Positions 1-5,943 of a stretch of DNA of 6,855 nucleotides are shown here, in pieces (position 1 is the first letter of the stretch; every line of letters begins with the position of its first letter). The DNA lies in assembly GCA_040751775.1 (NCBI GenBank), contig JBFMGD010000077.1:1-6855 (forward strand), in the 5' to 3' direction. The notes under the pieces are model-generated. The model saw nothing but the letters and a program-made list of their open reading frames with translations. It was not told the origin of the DNA and ran no database searches. Made by a program: the position numbers and the translations under genes. Source of the DNA: JBFMGD01 sp040751775. Lineage in GTDB: Bacteria; Bacillota; Dethiobacteria; DTU022.

Positions 1-188
1 ACTACAAGAACATCAAGATTCTCTTAATAACCGGCTACAAGGAAACCGTCAACGGTCAAATTGACGCGGCTATGCCGGTCATGGGCATAATCGAAAAACC
101 GTTTGATGTCATGGAGCTGTTGGATCAGATCAGCCTGGCGCTCAGCGCCAGTGGGGAGGCGGCGGAGAGGCCGGCTGCCTATTCTTAA
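1..188 (+). CDS. Response regulator receiver domain, C-terminal end (partial, 5' cut by window)
   Basis: The reading frame is open from base 3 to a TAA at 186-188 and gives 61 visible residues. They match the second half of a CheY-like receiver domain: the beta-4 strand with its conserved switch Thr (KILLITGY, about residues 5-12 of the fragment), then beta-5 with the invariant Lys-Pro pair (IIEKPF), then the alpha-5 helix (VMELLDQISLAL). A short Ala/Glu-rich tail of about 15 residues follows and then the stop, so no output domain lies downstream of the receiver. The protein is therefore either a stand-alone receiver or one whose receiver is C-terminal, for example a hybrid kinase. The phospho-acceptor Asp lies outside the window. 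Such domains relay phosphate from a histidine kinase; the signal cannot be told from here. Confidence 0.85.
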   Translation, partial: YKNIKILLITGYKETVNGQIDAAMPVMGIIEKPFDVMELLDQISLALSASGEAAERPAAYS

Positions 189-277
189 TGCCTGATCCAG
201 CCACTGCACTTCCAATAAATTAGATTTGGTTGATATGCCCGGGTCTCAATTACTCAATGATTGTTCAACTCGACAGT

Positions 278-284
278 GGAGGTG
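278..284 (+). promoter_or_regulatory. Ribosome binding site of the MBL hydrolase
   Basis: GGAGGTG lies 6 bases before ATG 291. It decides the start against the longer in-frame TTG at 261. Confidence 0.8.
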
Positions 285-290
285 TACCCG

Positions 291-962
291 ATGCCCGTAT
301 TAACTTTTTTAGGCCACGCCTGTTTTTCGCTGCATGAACCCGGCAAAGAGTCGCTTATCTTTGATCCCTTTATAACCGGCAATCCCCACGCCCCGGTTGC
401 GGCGGACGAAATCACGGTTGACTTTATCCTGGTTTCCCATGCGCACATGGATCACCTGGGAGATGCTTACGAAATTGCCGCGCGGTGCGGCGCGACGATC
501 ATTTCCTCGGCGGAGATCGCTTCGGAGGCCCTGGGCAAAGAGCTGCAGGCACATGAACAGCATATTGGGGGGCGGCACCGTTATCCCTTCGGTTCGGTTA
601 AGCTCACACCGGCTCTGCACGGCGCCGGGATCCCTGGGGGGCACGCCTGCGGTTTCGTGGTGGAGTTTTACGGCAAGAAAATATATTTTGCCGGTGATAC
701 CGGTCTCTTCGGGGACATGAAGTTGATTGGGGAGCTGGAAGCGCCGGATCTGGCGCTGCTGCCGATCGGGGACAATTATACCATGGGCATCGATGATGCC
801 GTTGTAGCCGCGTCTTTCCTGAAAGCGCCGGCGGTAATTCCCTATCACTATAACACCTGGCCGCTCATTGAAGTGGATCCGCGGCAGTTCAGGGAAAAGG
901 TGGAACAAAATACAGAAGCCTGCTGCATGATCCTGGCTCCGGGGGAATGGATGGAAATATAA
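291..962 (+). CDS. Metallo-beta-lactamase-fold metal-dependent hydrolase (UPF0173/YtkL-like)
   Basis: The protein has 223 residues, close to the usual length of the UPF0173 family. It begins MPVLTFLGHACFSL and carries the metal ligands of the MBL fold: HAHMDH at residues 50-55, His110 in LHGAG, Asp136 in FAGDTGLF, and His186 in IPYHYNTWP. Members are predicted cytoplasmic hydrolases with a two-metal centre; the natural substrate is not known. I chose ATG 291 because GGAGGTG at 278-284 sits 6 bases upstream and because the family begins at this MxxLTFLGHA strand. The in-frame TTG at 261 would add ten residues with no ribosome site. The gene stands alone: a 102-base gap separates it from the receiver gene, and a transporter remnant follows it. 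I saw no convincing promoter in 189-290. Family call is firm; function is open. Confidence 0.92.
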   Translation: MPVLTFLGHACFSLHEPGKESLIFDPFITGNPHAPVAADEITVDFILVSHAHMDHLGDAYEIAARCGATIISSAEIASEALGKELQAHEQHIGGRHRYPFGSVKLTPALHGAGIPGGHACGFVVEFYGKKIYFAGDTGLFGDMKLIGELEAPDLALLPIGDNYTMGIDDAVVAASFLKAPAVIPYHYNTWPLIEVDPRQFREKVEQNTEACCMILAPGEWMEI

Positions 963-1281
963 GGGCTCCGACCGGGAATACTACCGCGGGTATCCTCGCC
1001 CGGCAGCGCCGCCTGGAGCAGTGCTGCGGGAGCTGCCGCGGTTTCTGAAAGGCGGCTATCTTTGGGCCGGTATACTCTACCAGCCTGGCGCTCTATGCCG
1101 CCTACGCCGCGCTGCTCTTCTCGCCTGTATCGATCGTGAACTCGATCAAAACCTCCGAGCCGTTGTTTACATTGCTTGGCAGCCTATTTTTTTTGGCTCC
1201 ATGGAAGCGATCAGCTCGCGTTTGATCGCCCTCACTTTGCTGGCCGTGCTCGGGGTGGCGTTGATCGCGATCTTTTCCTGA
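963..1281 (+). pseudogene. Decayed C-terminal fragment of an EamA/DMT-type membrane transporter
   Basis: No intact gene lies here, but reading with two frame changes gives a recognisable transporter tail. Frame 1 gives FLKGGYLWAGILY (about 1042-1080). Frame 2 then gives SLALYAAYAALLFSP and VSIVNSIKTSEPLFTLLGSL (about 1082-1190). Frame 1 resumes after a T8 run (1187-1194) with RLIALTLLAVLGVALIAIFS up to TGA 1279-1281. The SEPLFTLL segment followed by a final hydrophobic helix is the typical end of EamA/drug-metabolite transporters. The changes amount to one extra base near 1081 and one missing base at the T8 run, so they compensate. The N-terminal half is absent because the hydrolase gene ends at 962. 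An 86-codon ORF from GTG 1021 runs through, but its middle (QPGALCRLRR...) is the wrong frame. Sequencing errors could explain the indels but not the missing 5' half. Confidence 0.6.
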
Positions 1282-1297
1282 TCCCTGCGAAAAAGTG

Positions 1298-1325
1298 TTG
1301 ACAGGCGGCGGCGCTGTGGTATTCT
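1298..1325 (+). promoter_or_regulatory. Sigma-A-type promoter of the metal-resistance operon
   Basis: A perfect -35 box TTGACA (1298-1303) is followed by a 16-base spacer and TATTCT (1320-1325). Alternative -10 registers (TTCTAT at 1322-1327, TATAAG at 1325-1330) overlap it. The operator begins immediately downstream, so a bound repressor would cover the start site. Confidence 0.75.
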
Positions 1326-1329
1326 ATAA

Positions 1330-1353
1330 GTGAATAATTGAATAACTATTCAC
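1330..1353 (+). promoter_or_regulatory. ArsR/SmtB-family operator (inverted repeat)
   Basis: Perfect 7-base arms GTGAATA (1330-1336) and TATTCAC (1347-1353) flank a 10-base A/T-rich centre. Nine of twelve positions across the dyad are symmetric, matching the 12-2-12 layout typical of ArsR/SmtB operators with TGAA..TTCA cores. It covers the expected transcription start, which implies autorepression by the regulator encoded just downstream. The site is seen directly; binding is inferred. Confidence 0.75.
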
Positions 1354-1377
1354 ATGTTAAGCGGGCGGGAATATCAT

Positions 1378-1752
1378 ATGGAAATGAAAATGAAAAAGCC
1401 GCCGGTCTGCCTGGTTCAGATCGTAGACCAGGCGGCGGTACGGCAAGCTAAAACAACGATGCTGACCCCGCACACAGCGCGGCGCCTGGCGGATACTTTT
1501 AAAGTGCTCGGAGATCAGACCAGGGTTAATCTCTTGTCCGCCCTGGCCGGTCAGGAGTTGTGTGTCTGCGACCTGGCCGCCGCGCTGGAGATGAGCAACT
1601 CCGCTGTCTCGCACCAGCTGCGCGTGCTCCGGGATGCCCGCCTGGTCAAATACCGCCGCGAGGGAAAGCTGGTCTACTATTCGCTGGATGACCAGCATGT
1701 CGTGGAATTGTTCGTACATGGGTTGGAACACGTCGGTCACACTAACGGTTGA
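1378..1752 (+). CDS. ArsR/SmtB-family metal-sensing repressor (CadC/SmtB-like)
   Basis: The protein has 124 residues and a winged-helix DNA-binding domain: the DTFKVLGDQTRVNLL helix (39-53), recognition helix SNSAVSHQLRVLRDARLV (73-90) and wing YRREGKLVYYSL (92-103). Two metal sites are visible. The alpha-3 site is Cys62-Val-Cys64 in ELCVCDLA, with a possible extra ligand at Cys11. The alpha-5 site is Asp105, His107, His118 and His121, aligning with D104/H106/H117/E120 of SmtB, with His in place of the last Glu. This points to Zn/Cd/Pb sensing: metal binding should release it from the operator upstream. I chose ATG 1378, with GGGCGGGA at 1363-1370 as a weak ribosome site. ATG 1354 is in frame but abuts the operator and leaves no leader. 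The efflux ATPase follows after 16 bases, as in cad/znt operons. Confidence 0.93.
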   Translation: MEMKMKKPPVCLVQIVDQAAVRQAKTTMLTPHTARRLADTFKVLGDQTRVNLLSALAGQELCVCDLAAALEMSNSAVSHQLRVLRDARLVKYRREGKLVYYSLDDQHVVELFVHGLEHVGHTNG

Positions 1753-1755
1753 AAC

Positions 1756-1761
1756 AAGGAG
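1756..1761 (+). promoter_or_regulatory. Ribosome binding site of the P-type ATPase
   Basis: AAGGAG sits 7 bases before ATG 1769, in the 16-base gap after the repressor stop. It fixes the start and rules out an upstream start inside the repressor gene. Confidence 0.8.
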
Positions 1762-1768
1762 CAGAAAC

Positions 1769-3814
1769 ATGAAAACGAGACAAAACGGCGGGGCCGGCTG
1801 TCCTGCCTGTCCGTTTGACACCACCTTGCCGGGCGGCGCTGCTGCGGGTGTCTTCACCGGCGCTTTGCACGGCAGCCGCGGGCGGCCTTTCCATCCCGGT
1901 ATGAAAGCGGCGCTTTTAGGCTTCGCTGCCCTGGCTTTCACGGGCGGCCTGATCTTTCGTTCCCGCTTGCAGATGCTGCCGGCCGGTATCTACCTGGATA
2001 ACGGTCTATTTATCCTGATCTATCTCCTGGTCGGATATAAGATCATCTGGAAGGCGGTTCGAAACCTGATCCGGGGCCGGGTTCTTGACGAGTATTTTTT
2101 AATGACAGCGGCTACCGCCGGCGCGATCGCGCTCGGTGAAGTGCCCGAGGCTGCGGCGGTAGCGTTGTTTTTCAGTGTAGGCCGGTTTTTTGAAGACCTG
2201 GCGGTAAACCGGGCCTGCCGTTCGATTGCCGCTGTAATGGAAAACAGGCCGGATTACGCCAACCTGGTGGATGCGGATGGACGTGAAAAAAGAGTAACCC
2301 CGGAGTCGGTCCTGCCCGGTCAGGAGATCATCATCCGGCCGGGTGAGAAGATTCCTCTAGACGGTATGGTACTGCAGGGCGGCTCCTACGTAGATAATGC
2401 CGCGTTGACCGGAGAATCGGTGCCACGCCGCGTTGAACCGGGGGATACGGTTGCGGCCGGAGGTAACAACGGATCCGGCCTGCTCCGGATCAGGGTGACC
2501 AGGCCGTTCGGTGAATCTTCACTGGCCGCTATATTCCGGCTGGTGCAAGAGGCCGCCGGGCGTAAAGCTAAAACGGAGCGGTTAATCACCGGTTTTGCCC
2601 GCTACTATACGCCGGCCGTGGTGCTGAGCGCTGTCGGCCTGGCCGTGCTGCCGCCGCTCTTGTGGGCCGGCGCTTCTTTCAGCGAATGGCTCTATCGCGC
2701 CCTGGTGCTCCTGGTGATATCCTGCCCCTGCGCCCTGGTCATCTCGGTGCCGCTTAGTTATTTCGGCGGTATTGGCAGCGCCTCCCGCTCCGGCATCCTG
2801 ATTAAAGGCGCCCGCTACCTGGAGGCGCTGCTGCAGGTTGACACGGTTGTTTTTGACAAGACGGGCACCCTCACTAAAGGTGTCTTCAAGGTGATTGCCG
2901 TTCACCCGCAGCCTGCTTTTACCCGCGCAGAGCTGCTCTTTTGGGCCGCCCATGCCGAATATTACGCCCACCATCCAGCGGCCGCTTCAATCAGGGATGC
3001 TTACCGGGGAACCCTGGCGCCGGAGGTGCTGGGACGCTGCGCTGAAATAAAGGGTTTCGGTGTGCGGGCCGAGGTTTCGGGAAAAACGGTCCTCGCCGGC
3101 AGCGGCAGGTTCCTGCAGCGTGAGGGCGTGGCATACAGTCCCTGCGCACAGCCCGGCAGCGTGATCTACGTGGCGGTGGACGGCAGCTTTGCCGGGTGCC
3201 TAGTCATCGCGGATGAAATTAAGGAGGATGCCGCCGCAGCGGTGCGCCTGCTTAAAAAGTTAGGCGTGCGGCGGATAATCATGCTGACCGGGGACAGCCG
3301 CGCCGCGGCTGCTGAAACGGCAGCCGCCGTGACGGTAGACCGCTATGAATCGGAGCTGCTGCCGGAGCAGAAGGTAGCCTGCCTGGAAGCGCTGCTGGAC
3401 GGCAATCTCCGGGAGCGAAAAGGGAAAAAAGGCAAGCTGGCTTTTGTCGGCGACGGGTTTAACGATGCCCCTTCGTTAAGCCGGGCTGACGTCGGAATCG
3501 CCATGGGCGGCCTTGGCTCCGACGCGGCCGTTGAGACGGCGGACGTGGTGATCATGGATGACCGGCTGTCCAAAGTGGCCCGGGCTTTGGAGATCGCCGC
3601 TTTTACCCGGTGGATCGTGGTCCAGAACATCGTCCTGGCTTTAGGGGTTAAGGGCATCTTCGTGATCATCGGTATCATGGGGACAGCTTCGATCTGGGAA
3701 GCGGTCTTCGCCGATGTCGGCGTGGCGCTCCTGGCGATCGTCAACGCCGCGCGGGCGCTGCGATTTAAAAGCAGAATCCAGGATTCAGAATTCAGGTTTC
3801 AGAATTACCCCTAA
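1769..3814 (+). CDS. Zn(II)/Cd(II)/Pb(II)-exporting P1B-type ATPase lacking an HMA domain (CadA/ZntA-like)
   Basis: The protein has 681 residues and every core P-type ATPase motif: TGES 214-217 (actuator), the CPC metal site 319-321 in SCPCALVISVP, phosphorylated Asp363 in DKTGTLTKG, His402-Pro403 (nucleotide domain), LTGDS, and GDGFNDAP 561-568. In the last membrane hairpin Lys628 (VKGIF) and Asp649 (WEAVFADVG) match the conserved pair of ZntA. CPC plus this Lys/Asp pair defines the P1B-2 class, which pumps Zn, Cd and Pb out of the cytoplasm. About eight membrane helices are expected; the first spans about 45-63. There is no N-terminal heavy-metal-associated domain (no GMTCxxC). A short tail holds CPAC at 11-14, a possible simple metal-binding motif. 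The start is ATG 1769 with AAGGAG. The last 15 or so residues derive from a DNA repeat (3772-3806) and probably extend past the usual family end. Confidence 0.96.
   Translation: MKTRQNGGAGCPACPFDTTLPGGAAAGVFTGALHGSRGRPFHPGMKAALLGFAALAFTGGLIFRSRLQMLPAGIYLDNGLFILIYLLVGYKIIWKAVRNLIRGRVLDEYFLMTAATAGAIALGEVPEAAAVALFFSVGRFFEDLAVNRACRSIAAVMENRPDYANLVDADGREKRVTPESVLPGQEIIIRPGEKIPLDGMVLQGGSYVDNAALTGESVPRRVEPGDTVAAGGNNGSGLLRIRVTRPFGESSLAAIFRLVQEAAGRKAKTERLITGFARYYTPAVVLSAVGLAVLPPLLWAGASFSEWLYRALVLLVISCPCALVISVPLSYFGGIGSASRSGILIKGARYLEALLQVDTVVFDKTGTLTKGVFKVIAVHPQPAFTRAELLFWAAHAEYYAHHPAAASIRDAYRGTLAPEVLGRCAEIKGFGVRAEVSGKTVLAGSGRFLQREGVAYSPCAQPGSVIYVAVDGSFAGCLVIADEIKEDAAAAVRLLKKLGVRRIIMLTGDSRAAAAETAAAVTVDRYESELLPEQKVACLEALLDGNLRERKGKKGKLAFVGDGFNDAPSLSRADVGIAMGGLGSDAAVETADVVIMDDRLSKVARALEIAAFTRWIVVQNIVLALGVKGIFVIIGIMGTASIWEAVFADVGVALLAIVNAARALRFKSRIQDSEFRFQNYP
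3772..3806 (+). repeat. Five tandem copies of a 7-bp unit (consensus CAGRATT)
   Basis: Consecutive units are CAGAATC, CAGGATT, CAGAATT, CAGGTTT and CAGAATT. They make up the end of the ATPase gene and encode most of its final residues (SRIQDSEFRFQN). The repeat is much more A/T-rich than its neighbours. It looks like a short sequence repeat that has crept into or extended the 3' end of the gene. Confidence 0.8.
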
Positions 3815-3815
3815 C

Positions 3816-3838
3816 GCCGGCGGCACCGGCAGTTTATT
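3816..3838 (+). terminator. Weak candidate terminator after the ATPase
   Basis: GCCGG (3816-3820) and CCGGC (3826-3830) can form a 5-bp stem with a 5-base loop, followed by AGTTTATTTA. The stem is short and the T run is broken, so this is tentative. It sits in the 19-base gap between two convergent genes and overlaps the end of the minus-strand peptidase. Confidence 0.35.
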
Positions 3839-5168
3839 TACGCCGGCGCGGTTTATCCAGGGCGGCGGTTTGCTTCTTCCAATAACTTTTAAAGTAAAGG
3901 CCGCCTTTAATGCCGGCCGGTTTAACCTTTTCCTTAACGCCGCGCATGGCTTGGTTGATCAGTTTTTCTTCTGCGGCGAGGGCATAATCCATAATCTCTT
4001 GGAGCCGGCTCTCGCCGACTGCGTTAAAATCGAGGGCAGCGATCAGCTGATCGATCTCCTCTTCGAGCCGCTCCCGCCCGGCCAGGTATGCTGCAAGGTC
4101 GGGGATCCGGTTTTCCAGGATATGCCGGTGGAGCTTCTCTCTCTTCCTCCAGAACTCCACCGCGGCTTGCGCCGCCTCTTCTTTGAACGAAAAATTTTCC
4201 GAGCTGATCATCCAGTAAGGCTTGAAAACGGCGATGCACGGGGTAGAACTTCCTGTAATCAGGTAGGTGCACGCCTTCTCGTTCAGGGTTGCGATATAGC
4301 TTCCCGTAGTATGATCACCGAATAAAAAGCCGCCGTGCATGCAGACGCTTTTCAGCGAGTGCCTGGTAAACTGCCTTCCCTCCAGGCCGGCTTCATGCGA
4401 ACGCAATATGCTTCTCAGCGTGGCCGTGATGATGCGCCCTTTTTCCCGCTCCAGGGTGCTGCTGCTGATATCCAGCCGCTGCGCGGACCCGCTAAACCTG
4501 GTCATAAGCGGGTTGCTGTAACACCGGGCGAAGTGGAAGTCCGAATCATCTTTGCACCACCCCTTCTGCACGGCGTGTTTGATCAGATCGGGATGGCTGC
4601 GGTCAAAACGGCTGCCGATGGTCAGGCGGTTTGAAATGCATTTTACATCCTTCACTTTTTCCGCCGCCCAGTATTCCCCGGCGGTTTCCAGGACCCATGC
4701 CGAGCATGTGTCCGCAATTAGGAAGGAGTTGTGATAGGTGAACTTCTTCTCATAGCCGCAGTTGCCGCCCTGGCCGTAGCGCGCCAGGAGGTCGATGATC
4801 AGATCAAGGGCTTGCTCGCTGCTCCGGCATCTTTCCAGGGCCAGGCGAAGCAGGTCCATTCCGAGGAGCTTTTCCGGGCCGCATTTTTCCCTGGTAAACA
4901 CCGCTTCGTTGCCGATATTGAGGCCGAATTCGTTGCAGCCCATTTCAGCGCCCCAAATCCAGGAGGGTTTTAAAAGCAGGACTTCGTAGGTTTCCTCCGC
5001 CTGGTCTATTTCAATATAGGTGCACTTAACCTTTTCTCCCTTCTGATAGCGCTTGCGTGGGTTGCGAATCGTGATCAGCGGTTCATTAGGCTGGCGATCG
5101 CTGTTTTTGGCGAACAGGACCGAACCGTCCCCGGTAGAGTTGCCGAGAGCTACCATGGTATCGCACAT
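3834..5168 (-). CDS. C69-family peptidase, secernin-like (N-terminal nucleophile hydrolase)
   Basis: The protein has 444 residues. It begins MCDTMVALGNSTGDGSVLFA followed by KNSDRQPNE (residues 21-29), which is the start of secernins and bacterial C69/U34 peptidases. In this family Cys2 becomes the N-terminal nucleophile once Met (or a short propeptide) is removed. Further matching segments are KPSWIWGAEMGCNEFGLNIG, NEAVFTRE, YHNSFLIADTCSAWVLETAG, SVCMHGG, and TGSSTPCIAVFKPYWM. The C-terminal part is charged and helical and ends KPRRRK. No signal peptide is visible, so a cytoplasmic dipeptidase or amidohydrolase is likely; the substrate is unknown. I chose ATG at 5168-5166 because AGGAGG lies 8 bases upstream and the catalytic Cys must be at position 2. 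The longer frame to 5228 would bury it. The gene converges on the ATPase and diverges from the sigma factor; I found no clear promoter for it. Confidence 0.9.
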   Translation of the reverse strand: MCDTMVALGNSTGDGSVLFAKNSDRQPNEPLITIRNPRKRYQKGEKVKCTYIEIDQAEETYEVLLLKPSWIWGAEMGCNEFGLNIGNEAVFTREKCGPEKLLGMDLLRLALERCRSSEQALDLIIDLLARYGQGGNCGYEKKFTYHNSFLIADTCSAWVLETAGEYWAAEKVKDVKCISNRLTIGSRFDRSHPDLIKHAVQKGWCKDDSDFHFARCYSNPLMTRFSGSAQRLDISSSTLEREKGRIITATLRSILRSHEAGLEGRQFTRHSLKSVCMHGGFLFGDHTTGSYIATLNEKACTYLITGSSTPCIAVFKPYWMISSENFSFKEEAAQAAVEFWRKREKLHRHILENRIPDLAAYLAGRERLEEEIDQLIAALDFNAVGESRLQEIMDYALAAEEKLINQAMRGVKEKVKPAGIKGGLYFKSYWKKQTAALDKPRRRK

Positions 5169-5176
5169 TATATTAG

Positions 5177-5182
5177 CCTCCT
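5177..5182 (-). promoter_or_regulatory. Ribosome binding site of the secernin-like peptidase
   Basis: On the minus strand AGGAGG lies 8 bases before the ATG at 5168. It selects the start that puts the catalytic Cys at position 2. Confidence 0.85.
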
Positions 5183-5258
5183 CTTGCCGGCTGGTTAGGC
5201 GGCCGGCCGATAAGGCTAAATTCAACACACTTCCTGAAAATCCTTTAGGATGAGGTAT

Positions 5259-5287
5259 TTTCCATGACGGCTTCGTCTAAGTATATA
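5259..5287 (+). promoter_or_regulatory. Candidate promoter of the ECF sigma gene
   Basis: TTTCCA (5259-5264), a 17-base spacer and TATATA (5282-5287) make a moderate sigma-A-type promoter. Overlapping it, CGTCTAA at 5274-5280 resembles an ECF-type -10 element, with a poor -35 match (TGAGGT, 5251-5256) 17 bases upstream. Autoregulation by the encoded sigma is common in the family but is not shown here. Confidence 0.4.
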
Positions 5288-5306
5288 GCAGCAAGCGGTT
5301 TTAATG

Positions 5307-5324
5307 CGCCTGTTGCTGCAGGCG
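5307..5324 (+). other. Hairpin in the ECF sigma leader
   Basis: CGCCTG (5307-5312) and CAGGCG (5319-5324) form a perfect 6-bp stem with a 6-base loop, 19 bases before the TTG start. There is no T run, so it is not a terminator. A role in translation is possible but unproven. Confidence 0.4.
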
Positions 5325-5343
5325 GAAAATATAGCGTACGGGG

Positions 5344-5943
5344 TTGATTGCGATCGACGATCGGGGTACGGTTGAAGCGGTCTTGTCCGGGGAGAGAGAG
5401 CTTTACCGGCGCTTGGTTGAGAAATACCAGCGCATGGTTTTTGCAGCCATTACAAAGGTAGTCGGCAGACGTCCGGAAGTGGAAGACCTGGCCCAGGAGA
5501 CATTTTGGCAGGCTTATCGATCCCTCGGGCATTTCAGAGGGGAGTCCCGCTTTTCCACCTGGCTTTTGCGCATTGCCGTCAATAAGGCGATCGATTTTTT
5601 GCGCCGCCGCCGGGAAGAAAACCGCTGCCTTACCGATTTCTCGGGAGAGGTGGACCGGGCACCGGTGGACGAAGAGGCGCCGGAAGGGGTACTGCTGGCC
5701 AAGGAGCGACAGGAGCGGCTGCATGGATACCTGAACCGCCTGGCGCCTCATTACCGCCGCGTTTTATGGCGGCATTACCTGGACGGGTTTTCATACCGGG
5801 AGATGGCCAGTGAAGAAGGGGTTCCGGTTAAGACGATTGAATCGCGGATTTACCGGGCCCGTAAGCTGCTGCGTTCCCTTTGGAGCGAGGAGGAAGAATA
5901 TGACTTGCACAGAGAACGGCGTACGGGAAACAGGTTGGTTTAA
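5344..5943 (+). CDS. ECF-subfamily RNA polymerase sigma-70 factor
   Basis: The protein has 199 residues. Region 2 runs from about 20 to 90: LYRRLVEKYQRMVFAAITKV (core binding), then EVEDLAQETFWQAYRSL (45-61) and FRGESRFSTWLLRIAVNKAI (64-83), ending in an Arg-rich stretch. After an acidic linker (about 98-120), region 4 (about 130-180) has LAPHYRRVLWRHYLDGFSYR and an HTH with VPVKTIESRIYRARKLL that contacts the -35 element. There are no regions 1 or 3, as expected for ECF factors, which direct polymerase to stress or envelope promoters. The start is TTG 5344; a TAG at 5332-5334 blocks the frame upstream and no ATG precedes residue 31. No good ribosome site precedes the TTG (GGGG directly abuts it), so translation may be weak or the start uncertain. 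The 3' end overlaps the next ORF by 44 bases, suggesting translational coupling. Confidence 0.93.
   Translation: MIAIDDRGTVEAVLSGERELYRRLVEKYQRMVFAAITKVVGRRPEVEDLAQETFWQAYRSLGHFRGESRFSTWLLRIAVNKAIDFLRRRREENRCLTDFSGEVDRAPVDEEAPEGVLLAKERQERLHGYLNRLAPHYRRVLWRHYLDGFSYREMASEEGVPVKTIESRIYRARKLLRSLWSEEEEYDLHRERRTGNRLV
5888..5893 (+). promoter_or_regulatory. Ribosome binding site of the putative anti-sigma ORF
   Basis: AGGAGG lies 6 bases before ATG 5900, inside the last codons of the sigma gene. It is far better than the sigma factor's own site. Confidence 0.7.

Noticed and set aside
261..290. TTG 261 as start of the MBL hydrolase
   Set aside because: No ribosome site precedes it. GGAGGTG lies before ATG 291, where the family sequence begins.
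1634..1768. A longer start for the P-type ATPase overlapping the repressor gene
   Set aside because: The extra 45 residues are the repressor gene read in another frame. AAGGAG before ATG 1769 gives a normal start.
1357..1941. 194-residue open frame on the minus strand
   Set aside because: It lies antisense to the repressor and the ATPase N-terminus, both well supported, and has no recognisable domain.
3714..4325. 203-residue open frame on the plus strand across the ATPase end and peptidase
   Set aside because: It reads the ATPase out of frame and then runs antisense to the peptidase. It has no motif and no ribosome site.
5239..5250. Small inverted repeat ATCC-TTTA-GGAT upstream of the sigma gene
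   Set aside because: The stem has only 4 base pairs and no T run. Such repeats are expected by chance.
5351..5363. Palindrome CGATCGACGATCG at the start of the sigma gene
   Set aside because: It lies within codons 3-7 and is built of common CGATCG words in this GC-rich DNA. Nothing else marks it as an operator.
5245..5751. 168-residue open frame on the minus strand
   Set aside because: It is antisense to the ECF sigma gene and shows no family motif. It is a by-product of GC-rich codon use.
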